Source of the DNA: HRBIN12 sp035762085
GTDB lineage: Bacteria; Actinomycetota; UBA4738; HRBIN12
Direction: 5' to 3'
Assembly: GCA_035762085.1 (NCBI GenBank)
Contig: DASTPT010000003.1
Coordinates: forward strand, 1-63,234
Length of the DNA: 63,234 nt
Shown: piece after piece, positions 16,910 through 25,063 of the stretch
How positions within the stretch are numbered: position 1 is the stretch's first letter
Layout: each line of letters begins with the position of its first letter
Translations under genes and position numbers: made by a program
The notes under the pieces: generated by a model
Database searches by the model: none
The model's input: only the letters and a program-made list of their open reading frames with translations
Told to the model about the DNA's origin: nothing

Positions 16910-17568
16910 AGCTGTTCCTCGACACCGCCAGCATCGACGAGATCCGCGAGGTCAACCGGTGGGGCGTGCTCGGCGGCGTGACGACGAACCCGTCCCTCGT
17001 CGCGAAGGAGCACGCAGACCCCGAGCAGGTCTGGAAGGTGATCCTCGAGGAGGTCGACGGGCCGATCTCGCTCGAGACGACGGAGCTCGAGGCCGACGCC
17101 ATGTACGAGCAGGGCGTCGGACTCGCCCAGATGGCGCCGAACGCCGTGGTGAAGGTGCCGATGACGCCCGACGGCCTCACGGCCGGCACGCGCCTCGTGA
17201 AGGACGGGATCCGGATCAACGTGACGCTGGTCTTCTCACCCGCGCAGGCGATCCTGGCGGCCGAGATCGGCGCCTACATCGTGTCGCCGTTCCTCGGACG
17301 CGTGGACGACGTGGCGTCGGACGGCATGGACCTGCTGCGGCGGATCTGCCGGATCTACGAGGTCCAGGGGTACGACACGAACGTCCTGGCCGCGTCGCTG
17401 CGCCATCCGATGCACGTGGTGGAGTCGGCGCTCGCGGGAGCGGACATCGCGACGATGCCGTACGCGGTGTTCGCGCAGTTGGTGAAGCACCCCCTCACCG
17501 ATATCGGGTTGGACAAGTTCCTCCAGGACTGGAAGTCCTTGCACGAGGAGCTCGAGGAAGGAGCCTAG
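16906..17568 (+). CDS. tal: Small transaldolase / fructose-6-phosphate aldolase type
   Basis: 220 residues of the short TalC/MipB class, a single TIM-barrel. The Schiff-base lysine is K83 (NAVVKVPMT). Other marks are FLDTAS at the start, GVTTNPSL, NVTLVFSPAQA and VSPFLGRVDD. It moves dihydroxyacetone units between sugar phosphates in the non-oxidative pentose pathway, or acts as fructose-6-phosphate aldolase; the two cannot be told apart here. GTG 16906 overlaps the kinase stop by 4 bases and an AAGGGAG lies upstream. The stop is one base before the rho TTG, so the pathway genes and rho form one closely packed run. Confidence 0.9.
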   Translation: MKLFLDTASIDEIREVNRWGVLGGVTTNPSLVAKEHADPEQVWKVILEEVDGPISLETTELEADAMYEQGVGLAQMAPNAVVKVPMTPDGLTAGTRLVKDGIRINVTLVFSPAQAILAAEIGAYIVSPFLGRVDDVASDGMDLLRRICRIYEVQGYDTNVLAASLRHPMHVVESALAGADIATMPYAVFAQLVKHPLTDIGLDKFLQDWKSLHEELEEGA

Positions 17569-17569
17569 G

Positions 17570-19228
17570 TTGGCCACGATGGACAAGAGCGCCCTCGAGG
17601 GGAAGGTCGCTGCAGAGCTGCACCAGATGGCGACCGACCTCGGCATCGAGGGGCACCAGCGCCTGAAGAAGGCGGATCTGATCGACAGCATCCTCGCGCA
17701 CGAGAACGGCGAGGCCGTGAGTGGCCAGGCCCGGGAGCGGACGACCGCCGAGGAGGCACCCGCCGCACCAGCGACGGCCGCGGCGGACGGCGGGGGCAAC
17801 GGCGAGGTGCCGAACGAGGCGCGACCCGCCGCCGCCACCGCGACCGAAGCCTCGACCGAGGCCCCGACCGGAGGCCGCGAGCGCACGGACCGAGACCGGC
17901 GACCCGACGCCTCCGAGCGGACCGACCGCGGCCAGCGGGACAGGACCGATCGCCAGGAGCGTCAGGACCGCCCCGAGCGCCAGGAGCGGCACGAGCGGCC
18001 CGAGGGTCAGCGGCCCGAGGGCGGCCGCCGGCGTCCCTCCCGCGAGGAGCGCCGCCGCCAGCGCGAGGAGCGCCGCCAGCGCGAGTTCGAGATGCGGGAG
18101 GAGGAGCTCGCGAACGCACCCACTGCGACCGGGCTGCTCGACATCCTGCCGGAGGGGTACGGGTTCCTCCGCACGTCCGGGTTCCTTCCCGCGCAGCAGG
18201 ACATCTACGTCTCGCTCTCGCAGGTGCGGCGGTTCATGCTCCGCAAGGGCGACACGGTGACCGGCAAGGTCCGGCAGCCGAAGGACAACGAGAAGTACTT
18301 CGCGCTGCTCCAGATCGACACGGTGAACGATCTCGACCCCGAGACCGCGAAGTCGCGCCCGGTGTTCGAGAAGCTCACGCCGCTGTTCCCCCACGATCGC
18401 TTCCGGCTCGAGACGGGGCCGACCGACGTGACGGGCCGGATCATCGACATGGTCGCCCCGATCGGCAAGGGTCAGCGCGGGATGGTCGTCTCGCCCCCGA
18501 AGGCCGGGAAGACGACCGTGCTGAAGAACATCGCGAACGGGATCATCAGCTCGAGCCCCGAGACGCATGTGATCATCCTGCTCGTGGACGAGCGTCCCGA
18601 GGAGGTCACCGATTGGCAGCGGACGGTGACCCCGGCCGAGGTCGTGTACTCGACCTTCGACAAGCCGCCGGACCAGCACATCCAGGTGACCGAGCTCGTC
18701 CTGGAGCGCGCGAAGCGGCTGGCGGAGATGGGTCGCGACGTCGCGATCATCCTGGACTCGATCACCCGTCTGGCCCGTGCGTACAACCTGGCCGCGCCGG
18801 CCTCGGGCAAGATCCTGTCCGGCGGCATCGACTCGACCGCGCTGTACCCGCCGCGGCGGTTCTTCGGCGCCGCTCGGAACATCGAGGAGGGCGGCAGCCT
18901 CACGATCATCGCGAGCGCCCTGGTCGAGACCGGCTCGCGGATGGACGAGGGGATCTTCGAGGAGTTCAAGGGGACCGGCAACATGGAGCTTCGCCTGGAC
19001 CGCCAGCTGTCCGAGAAGCGCCTGTTCCCGGCGATCAACGTGGAGGCGAGCGGCACCCGCAAGGAGGAGCTGTTGATGCCGACCGAGGAGCTCGCGCTCG
19101 TCTGGCGCCTACGCCGCGTGCTCCACGCGCTCGAGCCTGCCGCGGCCCTCGAGCTGCTCACCGACAAGATCCGGACCACGAAGTCCAACGAGCAGTTCCT
19201 CAAGGAGATCGAAAAGGTCAAGGCGTAA
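17570..19228 (+). CDS. rho: Transcription termination factor Rho with Arg/Glu-rich insert
   Basis: 552 residues, against about 420 in E. coli. Residues 1-48 are the Rho N-terminal helix bundle. Residues about 50-180 are an insert: first Ala/Glu-rich, then a long run of Arg/Glu/Gln/Asp blocks (RERTDRDR, RQERQDRPERQER, RRRQREERRQRE), typical of actinobacterial Rho and likely to bind RNA. The cold-shock RNA-binding domain is about 185-250 (ILPEGYGFLR). The hexameric ATPase has Walker A PPKAGKTT at 309-316 and the Q/R-loop region downstream. TTG 17570 is preferred because AAGGAG lies 6 bases upstream; ATG 17579 would be 15 bases away. No separate promoter is visible, so expression may depend on the upstream cDPG genes. 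Confidence 0.95.
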   Translation: MATMDKSALEGKVAAELHQMATDLGIEGHQRLKKADLIDSILAHENGEAVSGQARERTTAEEAPAAPATAAADGGGNGEVPNEARPAAATATEASTEAPTGGRERTDRDRRPDASERTDRGQRDRTDRQERQDRPERQERHERPEGQRPEGGRRRPSREERRRQREERRQREFEMREEELANAPTATGLLDILPEGYGFLRTSGFLPAQQDIYVSLSQVRRFMLRKGDTVTGKVRQPKDNEKYFALLQIDTVNDLDPETAKSRPVFEKLTPLFPHDRFRLETGPTDVTGRIIDMVAPIGKGQRGMVVSPPKAGKTTVLKNIANGIISSSPETHVIILLVDERPEEVTDWQRTVTPAEVVYSTFDKPPDQHIQVTELVLERAKRLAEMGRDVAIILDSITRLARAYNLAAPASGKILSGGIDSTALYPPRRFFGAARNIEEGGSLTIIASALVETGSRMDEGIFEEFKGTGNMELRLDRQLSEKRLFPAINVEASGTRKEELLMPTEELALVWRLRRVLHALEPAAALELLTDKIRTTKSNEQFLKEIEKVKA

Positions 19229-19265
19229 GTAAGCTGTCTGTCCCGGCCACAGAGGAGCTTCACCG

Positions 19266-19475
19266 ATGAAGCAGGGCATCCACCCCGAATACGTGCTCGC
19301 CACCGTGCACTGCTCGTGCGGCAACACGTTCCAGACCCGGAGCACGAAAGCGGAGCTGCGCGTCGAGATCTGCTCGAACTGCCACCCCTTCTACACGGGC
19401 AAGCAGAAGCTCGTCGACACCGGCGGCCGCGTCGAGCGCTTCCAGCGCCGGTACGGCAAGCAGGCAGAGGCGTAG
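19266..19475 (+). CDS. rpmE: Ribosomal protein L31 (zinc-binding form)
   Basis: 69 residues of L31 of the 50S subunit. The start MKQGIHPEYV is typical. The zinc-binding set is CSCGN near residue 16 and CSNCHPFYTGKQ near residue 36, so this is the cysteine-containing form rather than the zinc-free paralogue. AGGAG lies 7 bases before the ATG. It follows rho by 37 bases, the usual actinobacterial order. Confidence 0.97.
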   Translation: MKQGIHPEYVLATVHCSCGNTFQTRSTKAELRVEICSNCHPFYTGKQKLVDTGGRVERFQRRYGKQAEA

Positions 19476-19489
19476 GGTCCGCCGCCCGC

Positions 19490-20398
19490 ATGGCGGAGGA
19501 AGCGACGCGGCAGAACCACTTCTACGGCGGCCAGGCGGTCGTCGAGGGTGTGATGATGCGCGGCCGCGACGTGTGGGCGGTCGTGGTCCGCCGGCCCGAC
19601 CGCTCGATGCACGTCGAGTCGCACCGGATCGACTCGGTCGCGAAGCGCCATCCGATCCTCACGAAGCCGCTCCTTCGCGGGGTGATCGCCCTCGGGCAGG
19701 CGCTGGCGATCGGCTTCCGTGCGCTCTCGGTGAGCGCCCGCGAGTCGGCGCCCGAGGAGGAGCAGCTGTCGTCGCGACAGATGGCCGTCTCCATGGCGGT
19801 CGCGATCGTCGTGTTCCTGGGCATCTTCATCGTGCTCCCGGCGGTGGCGTTCCGGTGGGTCGGCTCGGAGGTGGACTCGAGCATCCTCGCGAACGTGGGC
19901 GAGGGCGTGTTCCGAGTGCTGCTGTTCCTCGGCTACCTGGTGCTGATCGGGCAGATGAAGGACATCCGCCGGGTCTTCGCGTACCACGGCGCCGAGCACA
20001 AGACGATCGCGGCGTACGAGCACCAGGAGGAGCTGACCCCCGAGCGGGTGGACCGCTACTCGACCCTGCACGTCCGCTGCGGGACGAACTTCCTGCTCCT
20101 GGTGATGGTCATCACGATCTTCGTGTTCGCCGTCTTCGGCAACCCCGGCCTGTGGTGGCGGATCGGATCGAGGATCGTGGCGATCCCGCTGATCGCGGGG
20201 CTCGCGTTCGAGATGCTGCGGCTCGGCGCTCGATTCCCGAACTCGCGGGTGATCCGGGGGCTCATGGTTCCGGGTCTGTGGCTGCAGAAGATCACCACGA
20301 GGCCGCCCGAGCGCGACCAGATCGAGGTCGCGATCGCCTCGTTCAACGAGGTGCTGCGCCGCGAGGGGGAGGCCGAGCCCGAGCCGTCCGACGCCTGA
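19490..20398 (+). CDS. DUF1385 membrane protein
   Basis: 302 residues. The family signature GGQAVVEGVMMRG is at the N-terminus and AYHGAEHKTIAAYE in the middle, followed by VRCGTNFLL. Four strongly hydrophobic segments lie at about 100-125, 140-160, 205-225 and 230-245. The function of the family is not established; members often sit next to rpmE and prfA. ATG 19490 is 14 bases after rpmE. The rpmE stop codon starts a TAGGGT hexamer 11 bases upstream, a weak promoter candidate. Confidence 0.88.
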   Translation: MAEEATRQNHFYGGQAVVEGVMMRGRDVWAVVVRRPDRSMHVESHRIDSVAKRHPILTKPLLRGVIALGQALAIGFRALSVSARESAPEEEQLSSRQMAVSMAVAIVVFLGIFIVLPAVAFRWVGSEVDSSILANVGEGVFRVLLFLGYLVLIGQMKDIRRVFAYHGAEHKTIAAYEHQEELTPERVDRYSTLHVRCGTNFLLLVMVITIFVFAVFGNPGLWWRIGSRIVAIPLIAGLAFEMLRLGARFPNSRVIRGLMVPGLWLQKITTRPPERDQIEVAIASFNEVLRREGEAEPEPSDA

Positions 20399-20422
20399 GC
20401 GTGCCGACACCGAACAGGGTCC

Positions 20423-20450
20423 TTGCATCGCGCGCCTCGGGGTCTAGCAT
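20423..20450 (+). promoter_or_regulatory. Promoter of the DivIVA-like gene
   Basis: TTGCAT at 20423-20428 and TAGCAT at 20445-20450, with 16 bases between them, fit a housekeeping promoter. Transcription would start near 20457, giving a leader of about 30 bases that includes GAGGAGGC before GTG 20487, so this one is a leadered transcript. Confidence 0.6.
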
Positions 20451-20486
20451 CATTGCGATTCCCGAGTCGATCGAGGAGGCTTCCCC

Positions 20487-21398
20487 GTGTCTACCGACCT
20501 CGACCTGCCGGTGCTCATGAACCCTGACCACATCCGCCGTCGCGAGTTCGTGGCGATCCGCCGCGGGTACGACCCGGCGCAGGTGCGGGAGTTCCTCGAG
20601 CGCGTGGCCGACCAGGTGCAGGAGATGCAGGACCTGATCCGCGACGCGCGCCTGGAGGCCGACGCGGCCACGCGAGCGGCGACCCCCCGCGCCGATCCGT
20701 ACTCCACGCTCGCCGAGCGCATCGCCGGCGTGATCAAGGCCGCGGACGAGGAGGCCGAGCGGAGCCGGCGTGAGGCGGCGGCCGAGGCCGAGCGGGTCGT
20801 CGGCGAGGCGCGCGCCCTGGCCGAGCGGATCCGCGCCGACGCCGAGGCGGCCGCCGCGCAGACCCGCGCGACCGCCGAGGCCGAGCTCCGCGACGCGCGC
20901 GAGCAGGCGCACCGCGCGCTGGCCAGCCTGTCGACCCGCCGCGAGATCCTTGTCGAGGAGCTCGCCTCCATGCAGGAGCGGCTGGTCGGGGTCGCCAGGG
21001 ACCTGGAGTCGACGATCTCGCACCCCGAGACCGTCGGCGTCGAGCCGATGGACGCCGAGTCCGAGGCCTTCCTGGCCAGATCCCGGTCCGAGGCGTTCGC
21101 GCCGCGGCCCGAGCAGCCGGCCGAGCCCTCCGAGCCGCCTGCCGACGAGACCCGGGACGCACCCGGAGCGCAGTCGCCCGAGGAACCGACCGCGGAGGAG
21201 CCCGAGGGCGTCGAGCGCACGATCGTTCTCGAGGAGGCGTCGGTCGAAGGCGACGAGGAGCAGCCGGACACGGGTGAGCCGTCGTACGAGGGTGTCTGGG
21301 CCGGCGCCGAGTCCAGCCAGCTCGACCTGCCGGATCTCCCGCCGCTCGACCTGGACTGGGGCGAGGGCGACGAGGAGCCGGACCGGGACGCCGAGTAA
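20487..21398 (+). CDS. DivIVA-like coiled-coil protein
   Basis: 303 residues. Residues about 10-50 (NPDHIRRREFVAIRRGYDPAQV, cited by its ends) match the DivIVA N-terminal domain, which recognises curved membrane. Residues about 65-185 are an Ala/Glu/Arg-rich coiled coil; the last 100 residues are acidic and proline-containing, probably disordered. DivIVA-type proteins organise polar growth or division in actinobacteria. It is not beside the division cluster, so it may be a paralogue, with cellular role unknown. GTG start with GAGGAGG about 7 bases upstream. Confidence 0.75.
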   Translation: MSTDLDLPVLMNPDHIRRREFVAIRRGYDPAQVREFLERVADQVQEMQDLIRDARLEADAATRAATPRADPYSTLAERIAGVIKAADEEAERSRREAAAEAERVVGEARALAERIRADAEAAAAQTRATAEAELRDAREQAHRALASLSTRREILVEELASMQERLVGVARDLESTISHPETVGVEPMDAESEAFLARSRSEAFAPRPEQPAEPSEPPADETRDAPGAQSPEEPTAEEPEGVERTIVLEEASVEGDEEQPDTGEPSYEGVWAGAESSQLDLPDLPPLDLDWGEGDEEPDRDAE

Positions 21399-21458
21399 CG
21401 ACCCCGCTCGACCCGTTCGCCCGCGGCGATCGAACGATCCACCTGCGATGATCGAGGC

Positions 21459-22538
21459 ATGGAGTTCGACGCCCGGCTGCGGGAGATCGAGGAGCGCTTC
21501 GAGCGGGTGCAGGCCGAGATGGCCTCGCCCGAGGTCGCGCACGATCCCGAGCGCCTGCGCGCGCTCGGACGGGACTTCGCCGAGCTCCAGGCGATCGTCA
21601 CGCCGTACCGCGAGTACTTGAGCGCCGGGCGTCAAGCGGAGGACGCGCGCGCGCTGGCCAAGGACGAGACCGACCCCGAGATGGCCGCCTACCTTCGCGA
21701 GGAGGCGGACGCCGCCGAGGCCACGATCGCGAGGCTCCGGGCGACGCTCGAGGAGCTGCTGATCCCGAAGGACCCGAACGACGCGAAGGACGTCCTGCTC
21801 GAGATCCGCGCAGGCGCGGGCGGCCAGGAGGCGGCGCTGTGGGCCGGGCAGCTGTTCGAGCTGTACCGCCACTACGCCGAGCGCCGTCGCTGGACGACCG
21901 ATGTGCTGTCGGCCTCGGCGTCAGACCTGGGCGGGTTCAAGGAGGTCGTGCTGGAGGTACGGGGCAGAGGGGCGTTCTCGCGCCTGAAGCACGAGTCCGG
22001 CGTGCATCGCGTCCAGCGCGTCCCGGTCACCGAGTCCTCGGGCCGGATCCATACCTCGACAGCGACGGTCGCGGTGCTGCCCGAGGCCGAGGAGGTCGAG
22101 GTGGAGGTCCGTCCCGAGGACCTGGAGATCGACGTGTACCGCTCGAGCGGGCCCGGCGGGCAGAGCGTGAACACCACGGACTCGGCGGTCCGGATCATCC
22201 ACAAGCCGACCGGGATCAAGGTCGAGTGCCAGGAGGAGCGGTCCCAGCTCCAGAACCGCGAGAAGGCGATGCGGTACCTGCGCGCCCGGCTGCTCCTGCG
22301 GGCGCAGGAGGAGGCGGCGGCCAAGGAGGCCGCCACCCGACGCTCGCAGGTGGGCACGGGGGAACGGGCTGAGAAGATCCGGACGTACAACTTCCCGGAG
22401 AACCGCGTCACCGATCACCGGGTCAAGGTGACGCTGCATCAGCTCCAGGAGGTGCTGGCCGGCGACATCGACCCGTTCGTCGACGCGCTCCTCGCCGCCG
22501 AACGGGCGGCGCAGCTCTCCGGGGACGGACAGGGGTAG
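21459..22538 (+). CDS. prfA: Peptide chain release factor 1
   Basis: 359 residues, full length. Reads UAA and UAG stop codons. The GGQ motif at 233-235 (SSGPGGQSVNTTDSAV) triggers peptide release, and the codon-reading PxT motif is PVT at 189-191 (RVPVTESSGRIHTS). The usual domain order is an N-terminal helical domain, then the superdomain. Methylation of the GGQ glutamine is the task of PrmC, encoded 4 bases downstream. A weak GATGAT hexamer precedes ATG 21459 by 6 bases. Confidence 0.97.
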   Translation: MEFDARLREIEERFERVQAEMASPEVAHDPERLRALGRDFAELQAIVTPYREYLSAGRQAEDARALAKDETDPEMAAYLREEADAAEATIARLRATLEELLIPKDPNDAKDVLLEIRAGAGGQEAALWAGQLFELYRHYAERRRWTTDVLSASASDLGGFKEVVLEVRGRGAFSRLKHESGVHRVQRVPVTESSGRIHTSTATVAVLPEAEEVEVEVRPEDLEIDVYRSSGPGGQSVNTTDSAVRIIHKPTGIKVECQEERSQLQNREKAMRYLRARLLLRAQEEAAAKEAATRRSQVGTGERAEKIRTYNFPENRVTDHRVKVTLHQLQEVLAGDIDPFVDALLAAERAAQLSGDGQG

Positions 22539-22542
22539 CGCG

Positions 22543-23373
22543 ATGCGTCCCTCCGAGGTGCTCGCACGGGCCACCCGGTACCTCGAGCGTCACGGCGTGC
22601 CGAGCGCGAGGACCAACGCCGAGGTGCTGCTGATGCACGTCCTCGGCACCGACCGCGGCGGCCTGTATGCCCGCGCCGAGGGCCTGGATGCGCGCGAGGC
22701 GAGGATGTTCGGACGCGCGCTGTGCCAGCGCTGCGCCGGCACGCCCCTCCAGCACCTGACCGGCGAGCAGGCGTTCCGCCGGATCGTGCTCGAGGTCAGG
22801 CCGGGCGTCTTCGTCCCGCGGCCCGAGACCGAGGTCCTCGTGGAGGTCGGGCTGCGCACCGTGCGGGACGCGGAGTCCCCGGTCGTCGTCGACGTCGGCG
22901 CCGGGAGCGGGGCCGTCGCGCTCGCCGTGAAGGACGAGCGGCCGGACGCGAAGGTCCTGGCGACGGACCTCTCGCCCGAGGCCGTCGAGCTCACCTGCGC
23001 GAACGCCGCACGGCTCGGTCTGGAGGTGGACGTGCGCGAGGGCGACCTCCTCGAGCCGCTCCCGCCCGAGCTCCGCGGCTGGGTCGACCTGGTGCTCTGC
23101 AACCCGCCCTACGTGACGCTGGAGGAGTACGCGGATCTGCCGGCCGAGGTGAGGGCCGAGCCGGCGCTGGCGCTCCTCGGCGGGATCGAGGTGCACGAAC
23201 GCCTGGCGGCTCAGGCGCTCCGATGGTTGCGGGACGGCGGCACGCTCGCCGTGGAGATCGGGGAGGGTCAGGGGCAGGTGACATCGGAGCTCCTCCGGAG
23301 CTCGTTCGCGGACGTGCGGGTCCATGCCGACCTCGCCGGCCGCGACCGCGTCGTCGCCGGTCGCCGGCCGTGA
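22543..23373 (+). CDS. prmC: Release factor glutamine methyltransferase
   Basis: 276 residues. Methylates the glutamine of the GGQ motif in release factors using S-adenosylmethionine. An N-terminal helical domain is followed by the Rossmann-type methyltransferase, with FVPRPETEVLVE, the AdoMet loop DVGAGSGAVAL (119-123 GAGSG) and the catalytic NPPY at 187-190. The gene starts 4 bases after prfA and its stop overlaps the tsaC start (GTGA). Confidence 0.96.
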   Translation: MRPSEVLARATRYLERHGVPSARTNAEVLLMHVLGTDRGGLYARAEGLDAREARMFGRALCQRCAGTPLQHLTGEQAFRRIVLEVRPGVFVPRPETEVLVEVGLRTVRDAESPVVVDVGAGSGAVALAVKDERPDAKVLATDLSPEAVELTCANAARLGLEVDVREGDLLEPLPPELRGWVDLVLCNPPYVTLEEYADLPAEVRAEPALALLGGIEVHERLAAQALRWLRDGGTLAVEIGEGQGQVTSELLRSSFADVRVHADLAGRDRVVAGRRP

Positions 23374-24002
23374 GCGACCCCATCGGCGAGGCCGTTGAGG
23401 CGGCGCTGGCCGGGGCGCTGATCGTGCTGCCGACCGACACCGTCTACGGGATCGGCACGCGGCCGGACGACCCCCACGCGACGGCGCGGCTGTTCGAGGC
23501 GAAGGGGCGGCCGCGCGACCTGGAGCTGCCCGTGCTGGTCGCCACGCGCGGGCAGGCGAGGGAGATCGCGACCTTCGACGAGCGTGCCGAGGCGCTCGCC
23601 GGTCGCTTCTGGCCGGGGGCGCTGTCGTTCGTCCTCCCGCGGGCCGAGCGCAGCCGGGGGTGGGATCTCGGCGAGGACCGGGGCACGATCGCCGTGCGGA
23701 TGCCGCACCATCCGTTGGCGCTGGCGGTGCTCGCAGGGACGGGGCCGCTCGCCGTGACGAGCGCGAACCGCTCTGGCGCGGCCATCACCCCCAACACGTG
23801 CGAGGAGCTGCGAGCGGTGTTCGGCGACCTCGTCGAGGTGTACCTGTGCGGGGAGGAGCCGCTCGGCGACGTGCCGTCGACCGTCGTCGATCTCACCGGT
23901 CCGGAGCCGCTGGTGCTCCGGGCCGGCGCGGTCTCCCCAGGCCGCCTGAACGAGGCGCTCGACCCGACCGACGCGACGCGGGGGCGGCAGGGGCCGCGGT
24001 AG
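23370..24002 (+). CDS. tsaC: Threonylcarbamoyl-AMP synthase (TsaC/Sua5 family)
   Basis: 210 residues, the single-domain YrdC form. It makes threonylcarbamoyl-AMP for the t6A37 modification of tRNAs that read ANN codons. Marks are LPTDTVYGIG near the N-terminus, EAKGRPRDLELPVLV, WPGALSFVLPR, IAVRMPHHPLA and TSANRSG. It lacks the extra C-terminal domain of Sua5. The GTG start overlaps the prmC stop by 4 bases. Its UAG stop begins a TAGAGT hexamer before the next gene. Confidence 0.95.
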   Translation: MSDPIGEAVEAALAGALIVLPTDTVYGIGTRPDDPHATARLFEAKGRPRDLELPVLVATRGQAREIATFDERAEALAGRFWPGALSFVLPRAERSRGWDLGEDRGTIAVRMPHHPLALAVLAGTGPLAVTSANRSGAAITPNTCEELRAVFGDLVEVYLCGEEPLGDVPSTVVDLTGPEPLVLRAGAVSPGRLNEALDPTDATRGRQGPR

Positions 24003-24005
24003 AGT
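24000..24005 (+). promoter_or_regulatory. Possible -10 element at the tsaC stop
   Basis: TAGAGT begins with the tsaC stop codon, and ATG 24016 follows after 10 bases with no ribosome site. Fits the leaderless pattern of this window, but read-through from tsaC is equally possible. Confidence 0.35.
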
Positions 24006-24015
24006 GGCGGTCCCG

Positions 24016-24615
24016 ATGGCCTCGATCCTCGTCGTCTGCACCGGGAACGTCTGCCGCTCGCCGATCGCCGAGGGCATGCTCCGACGGCGACTGCGGGCGC
24101 GGTTCGGCGACCACGCGCCGCTCGTCGCCTCGGCGGGCACCGCGGGCTGGCAGGGGTCGCCGGCGATGCCCGAGTCGGTCGCCGCGGCGGCCGAGCGGGG
24201 CGTGGACATCGTCGGCCACGTCGCCCGGCGTCTGGGTGCCGAGCACGTGCGCGCCGCCGACCTGGTGATCGCGATGGCCGCCGAGCACCGCGACCGGATC
24301 GTCGCCGCGGTCCCGGAGGTCGCCGGGCGGACCTTCACGCTGAAGGAGCTCGTCCGACTGCTCGAGGCGTTGCCGCCTGCGGAGCCGCGCACCGCCGGGT
24401 CGTGGATGCAGCGTGTGACGCAGGCCGACGCCTTGCGTCGCAGGGGGACCGAGCGCCGGCCGGCCGACGAGGACATCGTCGACCCCCTCGGTCTACCGAT
24501 CGAGGGCTATCGCGCGGTCGCCTGGGAGCTGGAGGAGTGGTGCGTGCGCCTGGTCGACGGGCTGGCGGGGGCGACGGCGATCGGGTCCTCGGCGGGCGGG
24601 ACCGGGACGGTCTGA
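24016..24615 (+). CDS. Low-molecular-weight protein tyrosine phosphatase family
   Basis: 199 residues. The P-loop CTGNVCRS near the N-terminus is the CX5R phosphatase signature (nucleophile Cys, phosphate-binding Arg). The late segment DEDIVDPLG supplies the aspartate general acid. The closest relatives are low-molecular-weight tyrosine phosphatases and arsenate-reductase-like enzymes; no arsenic genes are nearby, so phosphatase is more likely. A member of this family after tsaC is common in actinobacteria. ATG 24016 puts the P-loop near residue 9 as usual; GTG 24004 would add 4 residues. Confidence 0.85.
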   Translation: MASILVVCTGNVCRSPIAEGMLRRRLRARFGDHAPLVASAGTAGWQGSPAMPESVAAAAERGVDIVGHVARRLGAEHVRAADLVIAMAAEHRDRIVAAVPEVAGRTFTLKELVRLLEALPPAEPRTAGSWMQRVTQADALRRRGTERRPADEDIVDPLGLPIEGYRAVAWELEEWCVRLVDGLAGATAIGSSAGGTGTV

Positions 24616-24616
24616 C

Positions 24617-25063
24617 GTGCGGATCGCGCTCGGCAGCGATCACGCCGGCTATCTCCTGAAGGAGGACGTGAAGCGCTCGCTCGTCGAGGACGGGCACGAG
24701 GTGATCGACGTCGGCACCGACTCGGAGGAGCCCGTCGACTACCCGCCGTTCTGCGCCGCGGCGGCGCGCGAGGTCGCGCTGGGCAACGCCGAGCGCGCGA
24801 TCGTGTTCGGCGGCTCCGGCCAGGGGGAGCAGATCGCGGCGAACAAGGTGCACGGGATCCGCGCGGCGCTCTGCCACGACCTCTTGACGGCCAGGCTGTC
24901 GCGTGAGCACAACGACGCGAACGTCCTGGCGATGGGCGGGCGTATCGTCGCGCCGGCGCTCGCGCGCGAGATCGTCGGCGTGTGGCTGTCGACCCCGTTC
25001 GAGGGCGGACGGCACGTGCGCCGGCTGGAGCTCATCGCCGAGATCGAGCGGGAGGAGAGATGA
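24617..25063 (+). CDS. rpiB: Ribose-5-phosphate isomerase B
   Basis: 148 residues of the RpiB/LacA fold, interconverting ribose 5-phosphate and ribulose 5-phosphate. Marks are the N-terminal GSDHAGYLLKE, VDYPPF and the anion-hole GGSGQGEQIAANKVHGIRAA. The usual catalytic cysteine position before the glycine loop reads FGGSGQG, i.e. FGG rather than the more common C-G-T-G; mycobacterial RpiB also lacks that cysteine and uses a glutamate. Starts one base after the phosphatase; its stop overlaps the glyA start as ATGA. It provides pentose phosphates alongside the transaldolase at 16906. Confidence 0.93.
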   Translation: MRIALGSDHAGYLLKEDVKRSLVEDGHEVIDVGTDSEEPVDYPPFCAAAAREVALGNAERAIVFGGSGQGEQIAANKVHGIRAALCHDLLTARLSREHNDANVLAMGGRIVAPALAREIVGVWLSTPFEGGRHVRRLELIAEIEREER

